Source: Pleodorina starrii
Lineage: Eukaryota > Chlorophyta > Chlorophyceae > Chlamydomonadales > Volvocaceae
Length of the DNA stretch: 64,000 nt
Direction: 5' to 3'
Assembly: GCA_030267565.1 (NCBI GenBank)
Contig: BRXU01000004.1
Span: 3,230,501 to 3,294,500 of the forward strand
Below, piece after piece: positions 44,374-56,656 of the stretch. How positions within the stretch are numbered: position 1 is the stretch's first letter; each line of letters begins with the position of its first letter. The position numbers and the translations under genes were made by a program. A model generated the notes under the pieces. The model was not told the DNA's origin. It made no database searches and saw only the letters and a program-made list of their open reading frames with translations.

Positions 44374-46806
44374 TCACGTGTAAGCTTTCGCACGAGCAGC
44401 GCGGTTGGACACGGACGCGGCAACCAGCTCGGTGCTGGCCTCCTGGAAGGCGCCCTGGACGATGTCTCGGAGCAACGGCGCGGCCTTCTCCGGTACGGCC
44501 TCCCCCTCCTTGAGGCCTGCAGCCGCGTCCGGAATGAGAAGGGACGTGTCGGACAAAACATGACGGCATCGCCGCTTCTCGTGAGACGCGCACGCGCGTT
44601 GGGGCTGCGCGGTCTAGGCGATGGCCGTGCGTTCACGGGGCAGAAGGCGTGTCCGCGTCTTCCCCTGTAGCTGGGGACTACCGGTGTAGAAAGCCAGTGC
44701 TGCTTCTCACCGGGCTGGGCAGCCGGGGGATGGATCCAGCAAACCCGCAAGGGAATGCACTGGCAGCGGCTTCACGTCATCTCGAGCCGTTCCAAAAGGG
44801 CTCGCTCGCCTGGCGCTCGTGCGCGGCTACGCGTCGTGCCGCCCCTCCCACGTCCCCCAGGGGCCCCCGCGCGGGGCAGCCGCCACCCTGCCGGATTGGC
44901 TTGCCCTTCCCCAGCCACACACTTTGCTCCGCTCACCCAGGCACAGCGTGCAGAGCGCATCCACCGCCACATTGACCTTGTCCTCCAGCTTGCCCTCGGG
45001 CCGCTGCATCATGGCGTACTTTTTCAGCACAGCCTCCTTCGACGTCTCGAAACGATCCACCTCGATCTCGATGTCTTGCTGCGCAGACGAACGAGGGGAG
45101 AGAGAAGGCGGCCGGCGAAGAGGGGTGGGCAGGTGGGCAGGTAGGGCGCTCCAAGGCGCAAGTGGAACAGTTGCTTCGGGCCGTCCATCAGCCATCACCC
45201 CACGCGTGCAAAAAGCGCCCCGGCGCAGCCGCCAGGGAGCGGTCTCCCGAGGGCCGAAGCACGCCTGGCAGCCCCGGCGCCCGAACCCCTCTAGGTTTGG
45301 TGCCGACCTAGCGCACTCCGGCCGTCCGGCGTGTGGCATCAGCGACGCCGGCTGGGTATATGCGGCACATGCCTTGCCGTGATGGTCATATATGGAGCTT
45401 CCAGCAGTCACTCCTTGGGGCCCTCGGCCTCGGCATTCGCCGAGCGCATGGCGCAATGCATTCATCAGTCAGCCCTCGACAGCGTGACCGCTGGAACGGG
45501 GGGATTTGAAAGACTCCCTCCCGCTCCGCCCAGGGCATATGGTCTGCTCCAATCACAGGCAGCGGATGCATTACGCCGCTAATGCCTCGTGGCTTTGTCA
45601 GGTGCACAAACAATGAACTGTTGGGAGCGCGTGGCGCAGTTCCGCGTGACGGATCCACCGGATTGACAGCAGTGAGATGCGTGCAGAACGTTCAAACTCT
45701 TTCAAATCCCCCCGTTCAAGGATTGTAGAACCGACCATCAGCAGGCAACAAGCGACTTATCCGAGACAGTGGCATCACCGTACACAGGCACGAGCTCCTT
45801 GCAACGGCGTGTCGGAACGGTGCTTGGCACGTACTCCTGGGGAAGGTACCGTGCCCCTGGCAGTTCCCTTCCGGAGTGAGCACTTTCCCAGCCGGGGGAC
45901 AGTGTGCCCAGCCCGGGCCCCAACGCCGAAGGAAGATCCAATTTGCCCCTGGGGCGACGCAACTCAAGAGCGGCGGTGACCGCATCCAAGACCTGCGTAA
46001 CTCACCGTGACCCGAAGCCGCCTGCTAGCCGCAAGGATGTCCTTCGCCGGCACCAGCCCGACACCCATCTTGCTCATCCACAGAACCAGCAGCACCCAAC
46101 GGCTGTTGGCGGGCTGTGGTGTTGCAGCCGAGCGTGCATCCGGCCAGGTCCGGACGTCGCAACGGCATGCGTTGGGGCGTGGGCCAGGGGAAGATCAGCA
46201 ACCGCGCATCAAGCACGGATCGTCGTGCAAGGGCGTATGGCTGACTCACCTTGCCGTACGCCTTTTCGAGCTCCGTCTGCGCTATCCGGTAGCTGATAGG
46301 GGCCTTGTCTATAATGGAGCGGCAAAACTCGGGGTACGCCTGCGGATGTTTGCCGACAGCGGGGGAACTGGTTGTTACAGCATTGGAATCTCGCGGTTAG
46401 TCGTGGTGAGTCGCGCTTTTGGGGGTCGAGGTCTGAGAGTGAGTTGAAGTGGGGGCGGGGGGGTTTACGCCGCGCCGGTACCGAAACCCACCAGCTCGTC
46501 AAAGCCACCTTCAGGCGCGGCGAGACGTGACACGAGGCCCACAATGGGTAGTGCACCCTGCACCTTCTTCGCCACGGCCCCAATTGCCGACAGGAAACCG
46601 CCATCCCTATGCAAAAACCACCACGAGGATGCAAATAGAGTGTTACCAGTCAATTTGAATAGCATCGAACATCCTTGCAGCGCTTTCGCGCTGACCCACT
46701 TTTCCTGGACGGCCCTGACGACCAGCGACGTCCGGCCGACGAGGCCTTTTCTATGGACATTGCAAACGCATCGACTGCTGTATACTTTAAATGTGGTCAG
46801 TTGCAT
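44374..46806 (-). CDS. Conserved unknown protein, probably plastid-targeted (265 aa)
   Basis: Five minus-strand exons, all in phase and GT-AG: 46806-46492, 46339-46250, 46113-46006, 45078-44937, 44516-44374 (798 bases). The first 45 or so residues are basic, Ser/Val-rich and nearly acid-free (MQLTTFKVYSSRCVC then SLVVRAVQ), which looks like a chloroplast transit peptide. The mature part reads like a conserved soluble helical protein: GALPIVGLVSRLAAPEGGFD, YPEFCRSIIDKAPISYRIAQ, WVLLVLWMSKMGVGLVPAKD, RRLRVTQDIEIEVDRFETSK, DALCTLCLGLKEGEAVPEKA. It has no clear membrane segment and no catalytic motif I recognise. Low codon noise and strict phase support a real gene. I cannot name the family; a green-lineage plastid protein is inference from the leader alone. 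Confidence 0.8.
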
Positions 46807-47719
46807 CTTTAAGAGTTAGTGATGCAACTCAACAATAGTTTTGATGTTAAGCAAACGTAACACTGAGGTCGAAAATTATGCCCTGAGTTTGTGATTAATA
46901 CGGCTGTGTGAGTCAAGGAATGCAATACTTAACTGGCAATTGTGCGAATAGAGTGCAGCGGCGATGGATTTGCGATGGATCGATCACCAAGTTGTGATCT
47001 CCTTACATGTCAGCACAAGGTCATTGCATTTACTCGGTTTGCAAGACAAAAAATAGTATATGGTAATGGTACACCAAGAGGAGCCATTTGGGAATAAGGC
47101 CTGGACCTCCCAACGCCCACCGTGCGCGTTTGCTAATTGAGTTCTCAGCCAGGCTCACAGAGCTCGCAAACGAAGCCACTAAACCACCATCATCGTCGTT
47201 CATCGACATGTCACCGGCCCCTGCATAAAAACTGGTAACACCTCTAAGCCTGCGACCCGTGGGCCTCTTCCAGAGCGAAAATCGAACACGCAGCTTCAAT
47301 CAACCTGCCAAAACTTGTTCTGTAAAGGTTGTACCCCTTACCAAGCTAGTCGTATAAGAGAGAATGTGCGCGCGCCAAAGCAACCCTGCGGGGCCGACTG
47401 CTGTACACTACTCGCCGCGGAAACGATGGGAATACATTGCAGCTTTCGCATAGGATGCCACGACAAACCCTAGACCGCATCTATTAGCAGCGTTCTCAAC
47501 AGAATCTAAAGCTATTCAATCCGAAGCTAAAGCTGACACAACCTGCCGGCAAAACCCTCCTGCCCAGTGTGCCTCAAGCCACTGCCACGCCGGCCGCTCC
47601 AGTGTTGCGATTACTGCGTCCCGTGCATCCCTGAGCCTCGAGCAGACAAACAGACCTACTCCCCCGACTGCCGCAAATGAAATCCTGCACTATTGAATGA
47701 GTGCCTTGACCTGGTAAGA
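46807..47719. other. Intergenic region
   Basis: This lies between the 265-residue gene's start and the stop of the PICH-like gene, both on the minus strand. It is comparatively AT-rich, especially 46800-47100. A short minus-strand stretch at 47220-47159 has a good acceptor (TTTTTATGCAG) and donor but does not join any neighbour in phase, so I do not call it an exon. Confidence 0.4.
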
Positions 47720-50700
47720 CTAAGGCGTGTCCGTCAGGTCAATGACGTTGCTCGTTGCGTCGTCATCCACGTTACGTGCTCCTGTGCCGTCCGAAGCTGT
47801 GCGGAAGGACACCACCTCGTCAGCGTCGAAGGCAATATGGACCGGCACGCCCTCCCCGACGGTGGCGGCGCTAATGCCGCCTCCGCTAGACGTGTAGCCG
47901 CCGGAGTAGCTCGGCGCGGCTACACGCTGCTGGTGCTGCTCCACCCGCGGTGCGGCTCCGTCATTCTCCTGCTCCGGTCCTTGGGAAGGCGCCGCTCCGG
48001 AGGAGGCACCCGCGCTGTCCGTGCTGGCCCGGCTGCCCCCGGTCGATCGAGACACGAGGCCGCCACCGAAGACGCGTCGGCCGATCTGGCCCGCTGGGGG
48101 CCGGGGCTGTGACTGGCTGGGCTGCGGGGCCGAAGGGGCGGATGCAGCACTGGACTGGCTCTGGCTTAGCTGGACCTGGCTGGGCTGCGGCTGGCTGGGC
48201 TGTGTCCGGCTGGGCTGGACCTGGCTGGGCTGCGGCTGGCTGGGCTGTGGCCGGCTGGGCTGCGGCTGGCTGGGCTGAGTGGTAGAGCCAGAAGCGCGGT
48301 TCTCGAGCACGGTAATCTCCGTTTTAGACTTGAGCAGGGCGTCGCGCCGATCCCGCATCTCACGCAGACTCTCCTTTATCTGAACGGGAGGTGAAGAGGG
48401 CAGGGTAGAACGTCTGGGAAGGCCGGGCCGCATGGGGGCAACCTCTGTGCTGTCCAGCCACACGGCCCCGTTCGGAACTGTACTCAATAAGTCCGAAGCC
48501 ACTCGTTGACTAATACCCAAGCCATTAAGTAAAGATGCTGAGCTCTGACGGCTCTGCGCCGCCTCTCGCAGATATTTTGCCGGCGACTCGCAGCTTCCCA
48601 AGGTCCCCCTTGACACCCTAGACTTACTTTGGCGCCGCGGTCTGGCATCCTGTCGCACTGGCCAGTGGAGATGGTGAATTCGCTGCTTCGAATCCGACTG
48701 GTCAAGTCCGCAATCTCGTTCTGTAAGTGGCTAAGGGTGGCTTGCCGCTTGGTGTCCTCCACGCGACCACCCAGCTTGAGACCGCTTCCAAGCATATTTG
48801 TGATCGCGTCCACTCCCACTGCAGGCAGACAGGCAGGCAAGCAGGGTTCCGTGGCGTTGCATCAATGACATCGTGGAGAGTTCCATGACAGCCAACACCA
48901 AAGGTCAACAGACAACATATACGACATCGAAATGAACGAGAGGCTACTGCCAGTTCCCTAGGGACATGGCGGGCCTTTTACTCGGGACTCAATTGTTTCC
49001 ATAAGAAGCGGAACCATGGTCTTCGCTATGCTTACCCAGCCCAGCTCCCGACATCTGGCTCAAGATGGCCGCGCCCTCCTGTGCGGAGGGGGCTTGCTCC
49101 GCCGGGCGCTGCGTAAACAAGAGGTTGTGATCGTGGAGACCCGCAACCGCGTCCATTTTTTGCAGCTGCTCCAGATGCCGTCGCGTCTCCTCCGACGCGT
49201 TCCGCTGGTGGGTGTGCATCTCATGCAGCTGTTCTTGGGTCGTGCTCTGCTCTAGCCCTTCCGTGGTCACCGCGAAGAGGTCGCGGAGCTCCGTCTGAGT
49301 GAAGTACCTGCAGAGGAGCACCAGCACCACGGGAATCCATGGGTCGACATGAAATGGTGTTGCACGGCCTCTTCCCGCCCAACCAATACGGTACATCAGA
49401 GGCGCCCGCAGATGTGGAGGCGTGCGCTCGCCTTGTATAGCACAATGCCCAAAGCGTTCCCGCACAGCACTGTGGCCCAAGCCCAGCAGCGCTCAGCCCG
49501 CACCTGAACTGGATGCCTTCCTCAGTGCCCGTTTTGAACAGCCCGCCCTTGAAGACCTGTCGGCGGTAGATCTTCTCCTCCACCGTGCCGCATGTTATCA
49601 GGCGGTATACCACCACGTCGCGGGTCTGGCCCATGCGGTATGCGCGATCCACGCTCTGCAGGTAGATCCAAGCGCACATACGGTGCGAGCGGGGATAAAG
49701 GCCAGAACGGCACATAGCATTGTAAGCAACCCTTTGTATCACGGCCATGCAACGGTATTCATCGCTCAACCTGGCTGTTTGCGCTTGTCTTGGGTCCCTT
49801 TCGCTTCTGTACCCAAATACCTAATGCACCGCCAAAATCACTATCACCTAAAAGGCTCCGGATGCCGATCCCGCAGCAGCATCGACCATCCTAGTGGCAC
49901 ATACCTGGTCATCGACGGATGGATTCCACGCCGGGTCCACAATGATGACGCGGTCCGCCGCCGTCAGAGTGAGGCCCAGGCCGCCCACCTGGTACACAGC
50001 AAAATGCGAACGGCCACAGAAAGCGGGGCAGCGTCAACTATAGCTGGAAGGTCGAGATGCTGCATCAGAACCCATCATAGGGCGTCCTTGGAGCGCTACA
50101 GAAAAAGGCCCCAACATGTAAATGCCAGTCACGGATAGGTCTGTCACGGCGCCTAAAATAATGCGCGTTTGTCTGCACCGCTGCACCCGTCCCATCCGTC
50201 TCCGAACAGCAGCCAAGGTTGCCATGAGTCCCATCCTTGCTACCAACCTGGCTTGAGAGCAGGAACACCGGGATGTTGCTGGTCTGGAAGCGCTGCACGT
50301 GCGCCTGCCGCTCCTCTGCGGTGCTAACGTCGCCATCAATACGGCAGTAGGACAGCTTCATGGCTTTCACGCCGGCCTGTAAATGACGCAGACGCGGTAC
50401 GAAGCATTGCGGGCTCTACACAGGAAGACGCGACCCCTTCCCCCATACGGGTGCTCCCCTTGGAGCACTCAACGACCGCACGGCAACGAGTATCGTGGCC
50501 CAGTCTCCGCGGAAGCTGGGCCTCCGCGGTAGAGATGGCCCAAGGTACGGCATACCACAGTTGAATCTTAGTAGTAGAACCCCTTGCGCGCCTCACTCAG
50601 CACCGCCTACGTCTCGTTTGTATATTTTCCCTCGCGCCCCGTGTTCGGGCCCATACCCTGGTGGGTCTCAACGCACAACCCCGCGCACCTCGAGGATGTT

Positions 50701-53700
50701 CAGCATGACCTTGGACTGGCTGAAGATGAGCGTCCTGTGGTCCTCAGCGTGCAGCCGCTCGAGGAGCTTCAGCACAAATGCCGTCTTGCAGGATGCCTCA
50801 GCTCCACGCTGCTCCAGCTCGCGGTGGAGTTGGCTGTCCATGGAAGCTGCGTCCCCCAGCCACTCCGCAGGCAAATCGTCGACATCGCCACCTGAAGAGG
50901 TTGGCTCCTCGTCAGAGCTGTTGTACCCCTCGTCGGTTTCGTCCTCCTCATCCGAGTAGACGATGAAGTCCTCCAAGTCGTCCGTCTCGCGGCGCCGACC
51001 GTCCAGACGTGCACCTCCGCCGCGGTTGGCACCGCGACCGTGCTTGGCCCACCTGAAGGCGGTCCCGAATTAGTAGAGTCAGAACAGCACACCCAATAAC
51101 CACATTCAAGCATCACGCGTGGTCTGCAAGCGCTATATATGGAAAGCAGGCAGGTGATTCAGCTAATCTTCCCTGGCGTTCGTCTGGTTGTAGTGCTAAA
51201 TATGACGTGAGCGCGCACCTGTGCGCTCCGCTGATGACGCCGTTGGCTGCGCGCTGGGACAGCAGGGCCGGGTGATCACAGATCTTCTTCAGTACCGTAA
51301 TCGCCGCCAGCGGCGAGGCCTTCTCGTTCAGGACCTGTCGCACGCTGTCCGTATGCAAGAATGCCGTGTAGATCTTGCGCTGCAGCGGAGTCAAGCGCAG
51401 CCACACTACCAGGTCGTTCTTGCGCGGCAAAGCGCGGGCGCTCTGGCCGACTTGCGACGCACTTCCAGCCGCCGAGCCGGACGAAGTGCTCGGCCCTGAA
51501 GGCATAAAAGTAACAAGCGGGTGCACACAAATACTTATCTTGCAGCCAGACGGAAAAGCCTGCTCTGAAGGAGCACGGCAAGCCCGAACCTGCACCGCCT
51601 GTCGAAGGCATACGGACTGCATACGGCAAATACACGGCACGGTATGTGATTCTGTCCTAGGCCCAACTGGCAGCTCCCTGCCTTACCGGAAGCGCTACAA
51701 GCGCTGCTGGTCAGCACTTCCTTCTTCTCGCGGCGCAGAAAGAAGGGCTCCACGCGCTGGCGCAGCTCTGCGGCGATAGCGGCACCAGTCTGGCGCTCCC
51801 TTGCGGAAGCCTCCTTGTCTAGGCCTTTGGTAATCGGGCGCTCGTAGTTCCTTGCGGACGGGGAAAAGATGAAGGGAGGATAAATCGGAATAGGAGAAGT
51901 CCGCAACAAGTGAAGCACAGAGCAGAGAAATGGAGGTTCCTGATTAGGAGTTGGGGAGTTTGTGGTGGCGCAATGTGGCAAAACACCCGCGCTTACTTCT
52001 TGAACGTCTTTGCGTCGCTGAGAAGCCCAGGCGTGGAAAAGTCAAAAAGACTGTGCATCTCCATGAGGTTGTTCTGGATAGGCGTCCCGCTGATGATGAC
52101 GCGCACCCGCGCCGGCAGCTTGTGCAGGTGCTCCACCAGCTTCATCTTGGGGTTCTGCGTTGATTCCCATGCAACAAGCATGTACATGCGTCAAAATCCA
52201 GGGATGCTCGTCCTTTCCCGCCAGAGCTGCACACGGACATACAATACAGTGCAGGACGCTGTGCGCAACCCTTGACAAAGCCATGGAGGTGCGCAGCTGA
52301 CGCACTCATTCGTTGGGCTGGAGGTGCCGCCAGAATTCAAGCCCACTGCCAGCTGAACATTCGGCCTCCGTCCAACCTTGTACGCCAAACGGGCCATAGA
52401 CGGCATCGCGCGCTGAACCGATTGCCTATCCACCTTGATCTTGTGCCCCTCGTCCAGGAACATGACGTCCCACGTGAACGCGCGGTCCCCCCTGCTCTGC
52501 GCCGGCCGCGCCAGCTGCTCGGAGTTGTGCTGCACCATCCCATACGTCGTCACGATGATGCCACGGCCGCCCACGGCCTTGCGCAGTGCCGCAGAGCGTT
52601 CCGAGTCGGAACCGGCGAACTCGCACGTCAGGTTGCGAAGGCCGCAGACGCCGAGCTCTCTGATCCAGTGCGGAATGAGCGTCTTGGGCGCGATGATGAT
52701 GGCGCGGCGGATGAGCTGGCTGCTGAAGAGGCCTGCGAGGAACGCCGAGCACTGCATAGTCTTGCCCAACCCCTGCAGTGGTACATGAAGGAAGGATGGA
52801 CAGTGCGGGTTATTAAACAGGATTTTACAGAGCCATAGGTTCTTGACATAGCCCCGCGGCACGTAAGACCTTCGTGAACCACAACACGGGTCGTGCCCCG
52901 TGTATCGAGCTATACACAGCGCCAGGCACTTTGCAATGCAACAAGATGGAACAACATCGTTACGGTCGCCAGTTAAAGTAAGGTCGTGCAGCGATGGGCC
53001 TTTCCACAGAACCCCCCCCTCCGCCGACATATGCGTACTCACCATGTCGTCGCCGAGGATCCCACCACGCTGCATGGCGAACAGGTTCCACAGCCAAGTT
53101 ACACCCTGCACCTGATGCGGGTAAAGCTTCTGGGCCACTGCGGGTGCCAGCACATACTGCTTCTGCTCGCCAAGCACGAGCGACCCCGGCTGAGGCGCCG
53201 AGCTGCCTGCAGCAGCGGCTGCCGTGGCTAGCACCGACGGGGCTAGGCGCTCAAAGAAGGGGCCGTCGTCCTCGTCGTTGTCGTTGTCCTTGTCGTTGGC
53301 GTCGTTGTCTGCTTCGCTGGAGCTGTCAGCAGCGTCGTCCTCTGACGCCGAAACAGAGCCCGCAGATGCTCGGATGGCTGCTGCCTGGACGGCTCCACCA
53401 GGTCCTGGACGTGGAGCAGCTGTACCAAGGCCCAAAGATGCGATGCCGTCAAGCAGGTCATCAACCAGCTGAGGCTTTGCAGCGTTTTCTCCTTGATCGT
53501 TGCGGACAAGGCGCCTCCTCATCGGAGTTGGTCGAACGGGAAGCCGGTCTTCGGAGTCTGAACAGCTGTCACTGCTGAAGTCCTCCAACTCATCATCGCT
53601 CTTCGGCAAGTGCATTGCGCTCGCCTTAAGAACCGACATGTTCTCTGCCCCTTGCCCCGAGGTAGCGACACTCAAGTCCTGAACTTTGCCAGCAGTTGCA

Positions 53701-53795
53701 GCAGCCGCTGCACGGCCCGATAAAGCATTTGCTTGTAATTCCTGAAGCATGTTTTGGGCACGCACTTCCTGCAATGGCGCTTTCCGAACGTCTTG
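47720..53795 (-). CDS. PICH/ERCC6L-like SNF2 DNA translocase (CHR24 type)
   Basis: Twelve minus-strand exons in phase: 53795-53043, 52772-52434, 52154-51997, 51850-51687, 51495-51219, 51052-50689, 50376-50248, 49988-49905, 49655-49504, 49307-49036, 48818-48628, 48379-47720 (1180 codons plus stop). SNF2 motifs: I DDMGLGKT (split by an intron), [53 protein letters not shown] and [20 protein letters not shown]. After the helicase lobes it has [18 protein letters not shown], the block that marks ERCC6L/PICH, an ATP-driven translocase acting on ultrafine anaphase bridges. An acidic insert ([16 protein letters not shown]) lies between the lobes and the tail carries PSQPQ repeats and an end VIDLTDTP that resembles a SUMO-interaction motif. 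The first exon shown begins at an acceptor (CTTTTAG), not a start codon; transposons lie just upstream. Confidence 0.93.
48150..48285 (-). repeat. In-frame PSQPQ pentapeptide repeat tract
   Basis: About nine consecutive 15-base units in the last exon of the PICH-like gene encode [20 protein letters not shown] and similar. On the plus strand the units read as GGCTGGGCTGCGGCT-like words. The tract lies in a disordered tail between the [15 protein letters not shown] helix and the acidic C-terminus. Confidence 0.9.
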
Positions 53796-53797
53796 CT

Positions 53798-55400
53798 AAA
53801 AGTTTACAGTATACGTCATGACAGCACTGCAGCAAGAGGTGGCTGTATTACAAACTGAACATGCCACGCTGTGGGCAGAAATGCTGTGCAATTGGGCTGT
53901 AGGCAACACTATATTTAACGCTCTGGATCCAATGTCGTACGCCGTGACTTTTCATCCAGCTATGTTATTAGCACATGTGGTCACTATGCGGGTCATTGAG
54001 GAGGGGCTACCCGCGTTCCGCCCAGTCACGTGGAAAACGCGCGCACGGTATCTCGGACTTCATTTCGGGCCAAATACGGCGTTTGCATCTTGCACGGACG
54101 AACTGTTTTCCGCGGGACAAAGGGCCCTGTTTGCCCTGCGCAGCAAGCTACGCCGACAGGGGCTCCTTCTACCGCACGTAGGCATGAGATGCTTCAATGC
54201 GCAAGTGCGCTCCATTTTGTCGTACGGGTCGCAGGTGTGGGGCGCGGATCTGGTCCTGTCGGTACTAGAAAAGTGTTATCCAGTCAATGACTCCCAGCGC
54301 TCGTGTTTCTTCGATATTGCGGTGCGGGACCGAATGGTTAAGCTCCAAATTTGGTTTATGAAGCAGGTGGTGGGCGCATCTGTACCCCCTCTGCAGCTGT
54401 TGTTTAGGGAGCTGGGGCAATTACCTCTACACGTTTTTTGGGCGGAGTCCGTCTTTCGCTTTTGGAATAGCCTTGTGGAAGATACTAGCAGCATTTACCA
54501 TAGCTCTTTCCGACAGGAAATTCGTATTGCGCTGGAAACGAATTTGCAGAGTGACGGCTGGGGCTCTAAGGTGATTCGAGTTCTCAATCATTTAGGACAA
54601 GTTTGGGACGAGGAGGCGGTTGCAGGTCCCATTGATGTGCGTGTACGGCGATACGCGGCCTGCAAACTCGATGTCGAGGCTTTGATGGACACCCTAAAGG
54701 GCCTTGTGAACGATGACTGGGTTAGCGCCAGGCTGGAAGCAGATCCGAGAGATTTTATCTCAGACGGCAGAAAGCCCGGAGTTAAGATGTGCCGTTACGC
54801 GCGTTGGATGGGGCCCCCCAAACAGTACGAGGGGTACATACCCCCCACACAGCATCGGGCCCTTCTCCGTTTTCGTCTGTGTGTTTCTGAGTTGGCTATA
54901 AATAGTGAGAGCAACAGGTCGAGGGATCAACGTGTTTGTGGGGCGTGTCGTGTTCCTGGAGCCATGGAGGACGAGAAGCATTTTCTGTTGGAATGCGTAG
55001 CGCTTGAGCCTGCCCGGCAGAAGCTTCGGGACTTGGGGATACCCGTCAATGCGTCCGTCAACGACATTATGTGTGTCGAAGACCAGTGTGGACTCGCAAA
55101 GGTCATTTTGGAAATGCTCTGCTTGCGGCGTGAGTGCTTAGCAGCTTAGCATTGCTGTCGCCGGTACTGCTGACGGTATTTGTTCGTTGCTCGGCCTTGA
55201 TGCGTGATTCTGTTTCCTTTGAATTTTCTTTGGTATAACCACAACTTTTACATTTACTATTTTCCTTTGGCTAAGTTAGGCGGTTCATGAGCCTCTGGGT
55301 TCGTCTGGACCGTACGAGCTCGCTGAAGCTTGTAACATCATCATTAGCACATTAGTAGGCTCATTGTGGTGTTTGTCCCGAGTCAAAACTACTTCCCCGC
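53798..55400 (+). mobile_element. 5'-truncated LINE (non-LTR retrotransposon) fragment
   Basis: An open frame at 53818-55149 (443 codons) encodes only the part of a LINE ORF2 downstream of the RT catalytic core: ARYLGLHFGPNT, LLPHVGMRCFNAQVRSILSY, GSQVWGADLVL, and a zinc-binding CGACRVPGAMEDEKHFLLEC, followed by a stop and a 3' tail to about 55400. There is no YADD box and no endonuclease domain. This is the usual result of aborted target-primed reverse transcription. The element runs opposite to the PICH gene and begins only a few bases beyond that gene's first visible acceptor. The exact 3' end is not clear: I see neither a poly(A) tail nor a convincing target-site duplication. Confidence 0.85.
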
Positions 55401-55837
55401 GTGTACGCGACCCACCCCATCCGACATACAGTCCCGCCCCCCGGTGAACAGTCCCCGAGCATATGTTGGGTGTCGGATCCTATTTTTATGTTGTTGCTCT
55501 GTGAGCCTCAATGCGGCGTCTCCTAAGATGTGCAAGACGCGTTATGATAAAATCTTCCATGTGCACGCCCGAAGTTCGCCCATAGCGCAGCCACATTCTG
55601 CTCGTGCGCAGGCATGCGCACAACCGTCGCCAAATCTTCGCCGTACGGTCCAGCCAGCAAGGATTCCGCGGTGCAAATGGATGTCAGCGAACATAGAATC
55701 TGACATGTGGCAACCGGCCAAGTGCGATAGAGGAGGGGCGGCGCGTATACCGGCGAGGCAAGTGTCTCGAATGTGTTTGGGTCACTGTCGGAACAGCTGG
55801 CTGCACAAAAGACCAAACATGTGCCTAGTGACCAGTT
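55401..55837. other. Unassigned DNA between LINE and gypsy-like element
   Basis: I see no conserved coding region. Bases 55785-55837 are repeated as 56537-56589 on the other side of the adjacent 698-bp repeat. The rest may be PICH-intron DNA or part of another transposon. Confidence 0.4.
55785..55837 (+). repeat. 53-bp direct repeat, outer copy
   Basis: Begins CTGTCGGAACAGCTGG and ends GTGACCAGTT, immediately before the 698-bp repeat. The same 53 bases occur at 56537-56589, one base after the 698-bp repeat ends. By eye the two copies are identical. Confidence 0.92.
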
Positions 55838-56535
55838 TGTGATGGGCGGCAGGATGGCAGAGGCGCTGCGAACAAGGGGACAAGCTCGGCGAAGGTACAC
55901 CACGTACGCCCGCCTACTTGATCCTGCAGCAGCGACACTGACCAAGCCGCACCGGACACGACAACAAGGGGAATAGGGACCGACGTATTCCCTACCTCCT
56001 TGAGCTACCGGTTAGAGGATGAAGATGATCGCCGTGCGACACTATCAAGAGAAGTACTCGTGCTGTCAACCTCCAGGGGACTGCACGGGGCCTGTTGCCT
56101 AGCTCAGAACTTTACAAGTGTTCAGAGCCGAAAAGCAACCAGACAGGCTCGCTTTCAGCCTTAAATACGCACAACAGTTCATCACGGAACCCTCGGATAA
56201 GCGTAAGGCCCCGGATTACGGAACGCCGGACACGGGCCCCGGTGTTCCTACCACCAACGCTCACACAGCGATGCGATACGTCTTACTAACAACACATAGA
56301 TCACAACATTTACGCCATAACGCGCCCACTAGCGGCGCGTGCGACACACAACTCGCAAAGATCCGTAACCAAGTGACCGCGAACGGGCGATCACACCAGT
56401 CAGACTGGCGAGCAGTCATGCAAGTACGACTGCACCGAAATCAAGTTCTTCTAATAAGCAAACAGACAAAAACAGTTCTTGCCGTTAATTAACCGTTTGA
56501 CGGCAATTCGTCGATGACACCCAAACGCTCTGTCA
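55838..56535 (-). repeat. 698-bp terminal direct repeat, 3' LTR candidate
   Basis: The plus strand starts TGTGATGGGCGG and ends CGCTCTGTCA, so the ends are TG...CA on both strands. The copy at 61954-62651 has exactly the same length and offset (6116 bases) and no difference I could find. It has no long conserved frame, which fits an LTR. Confidence 0.88.
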
Positions 56536-56536
56536 G

Positions 56537-56589
56537 CTGTCGGAACAGCTGGCTGCACAAAAGACCAAACATGTGCCTAGTGACCAGTT
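56537..56589 (+). repeat. 53-bp direct repeat, inner copy
   Basis: Second copy of the sequence at 55785-55837, located just inside the element. It is followed by a run of Cs (polypurine on the minus strand), which could be the polypurine tract; if so this repeat would lie where the LTR should begin. Confidence 0.92.
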
Positions 56590-56602
56590 CCCCCCCCCAG
56601 CG
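56590..56602 (-). other. Candidate polypurine tract
   Basis: Minus-strand CTGGGGGGGGG at the 3' end of the internal region, about 55 bases after the integrase ORF stop. Its position fits a plus-strand priming tract, except that a 53-bp repeat separates it from the 698-bp repeat. Confidence 0.4.
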
Positions 56603-56656
56603 GGTAGGACTACAATGGACGAAAAACGCTGAATTATTTGAGAATGACGGCACCGC

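Noticed and set aside
47030..47299. Minus-strand stretch with acceptor and donor reading MSMNDDDGGLVASFASS
   Set aside because: It looked like a first exon of the 265-residue gene, but phases do not fit and the 46806 start gives a continuous in-frame exon with a better leader.
56095..56492. Small frames repeated in both 698-bp repeats
   Set aside because: They are identical because the repeats are identical. There are no conserved motifs, and the composition is that of an LTR.
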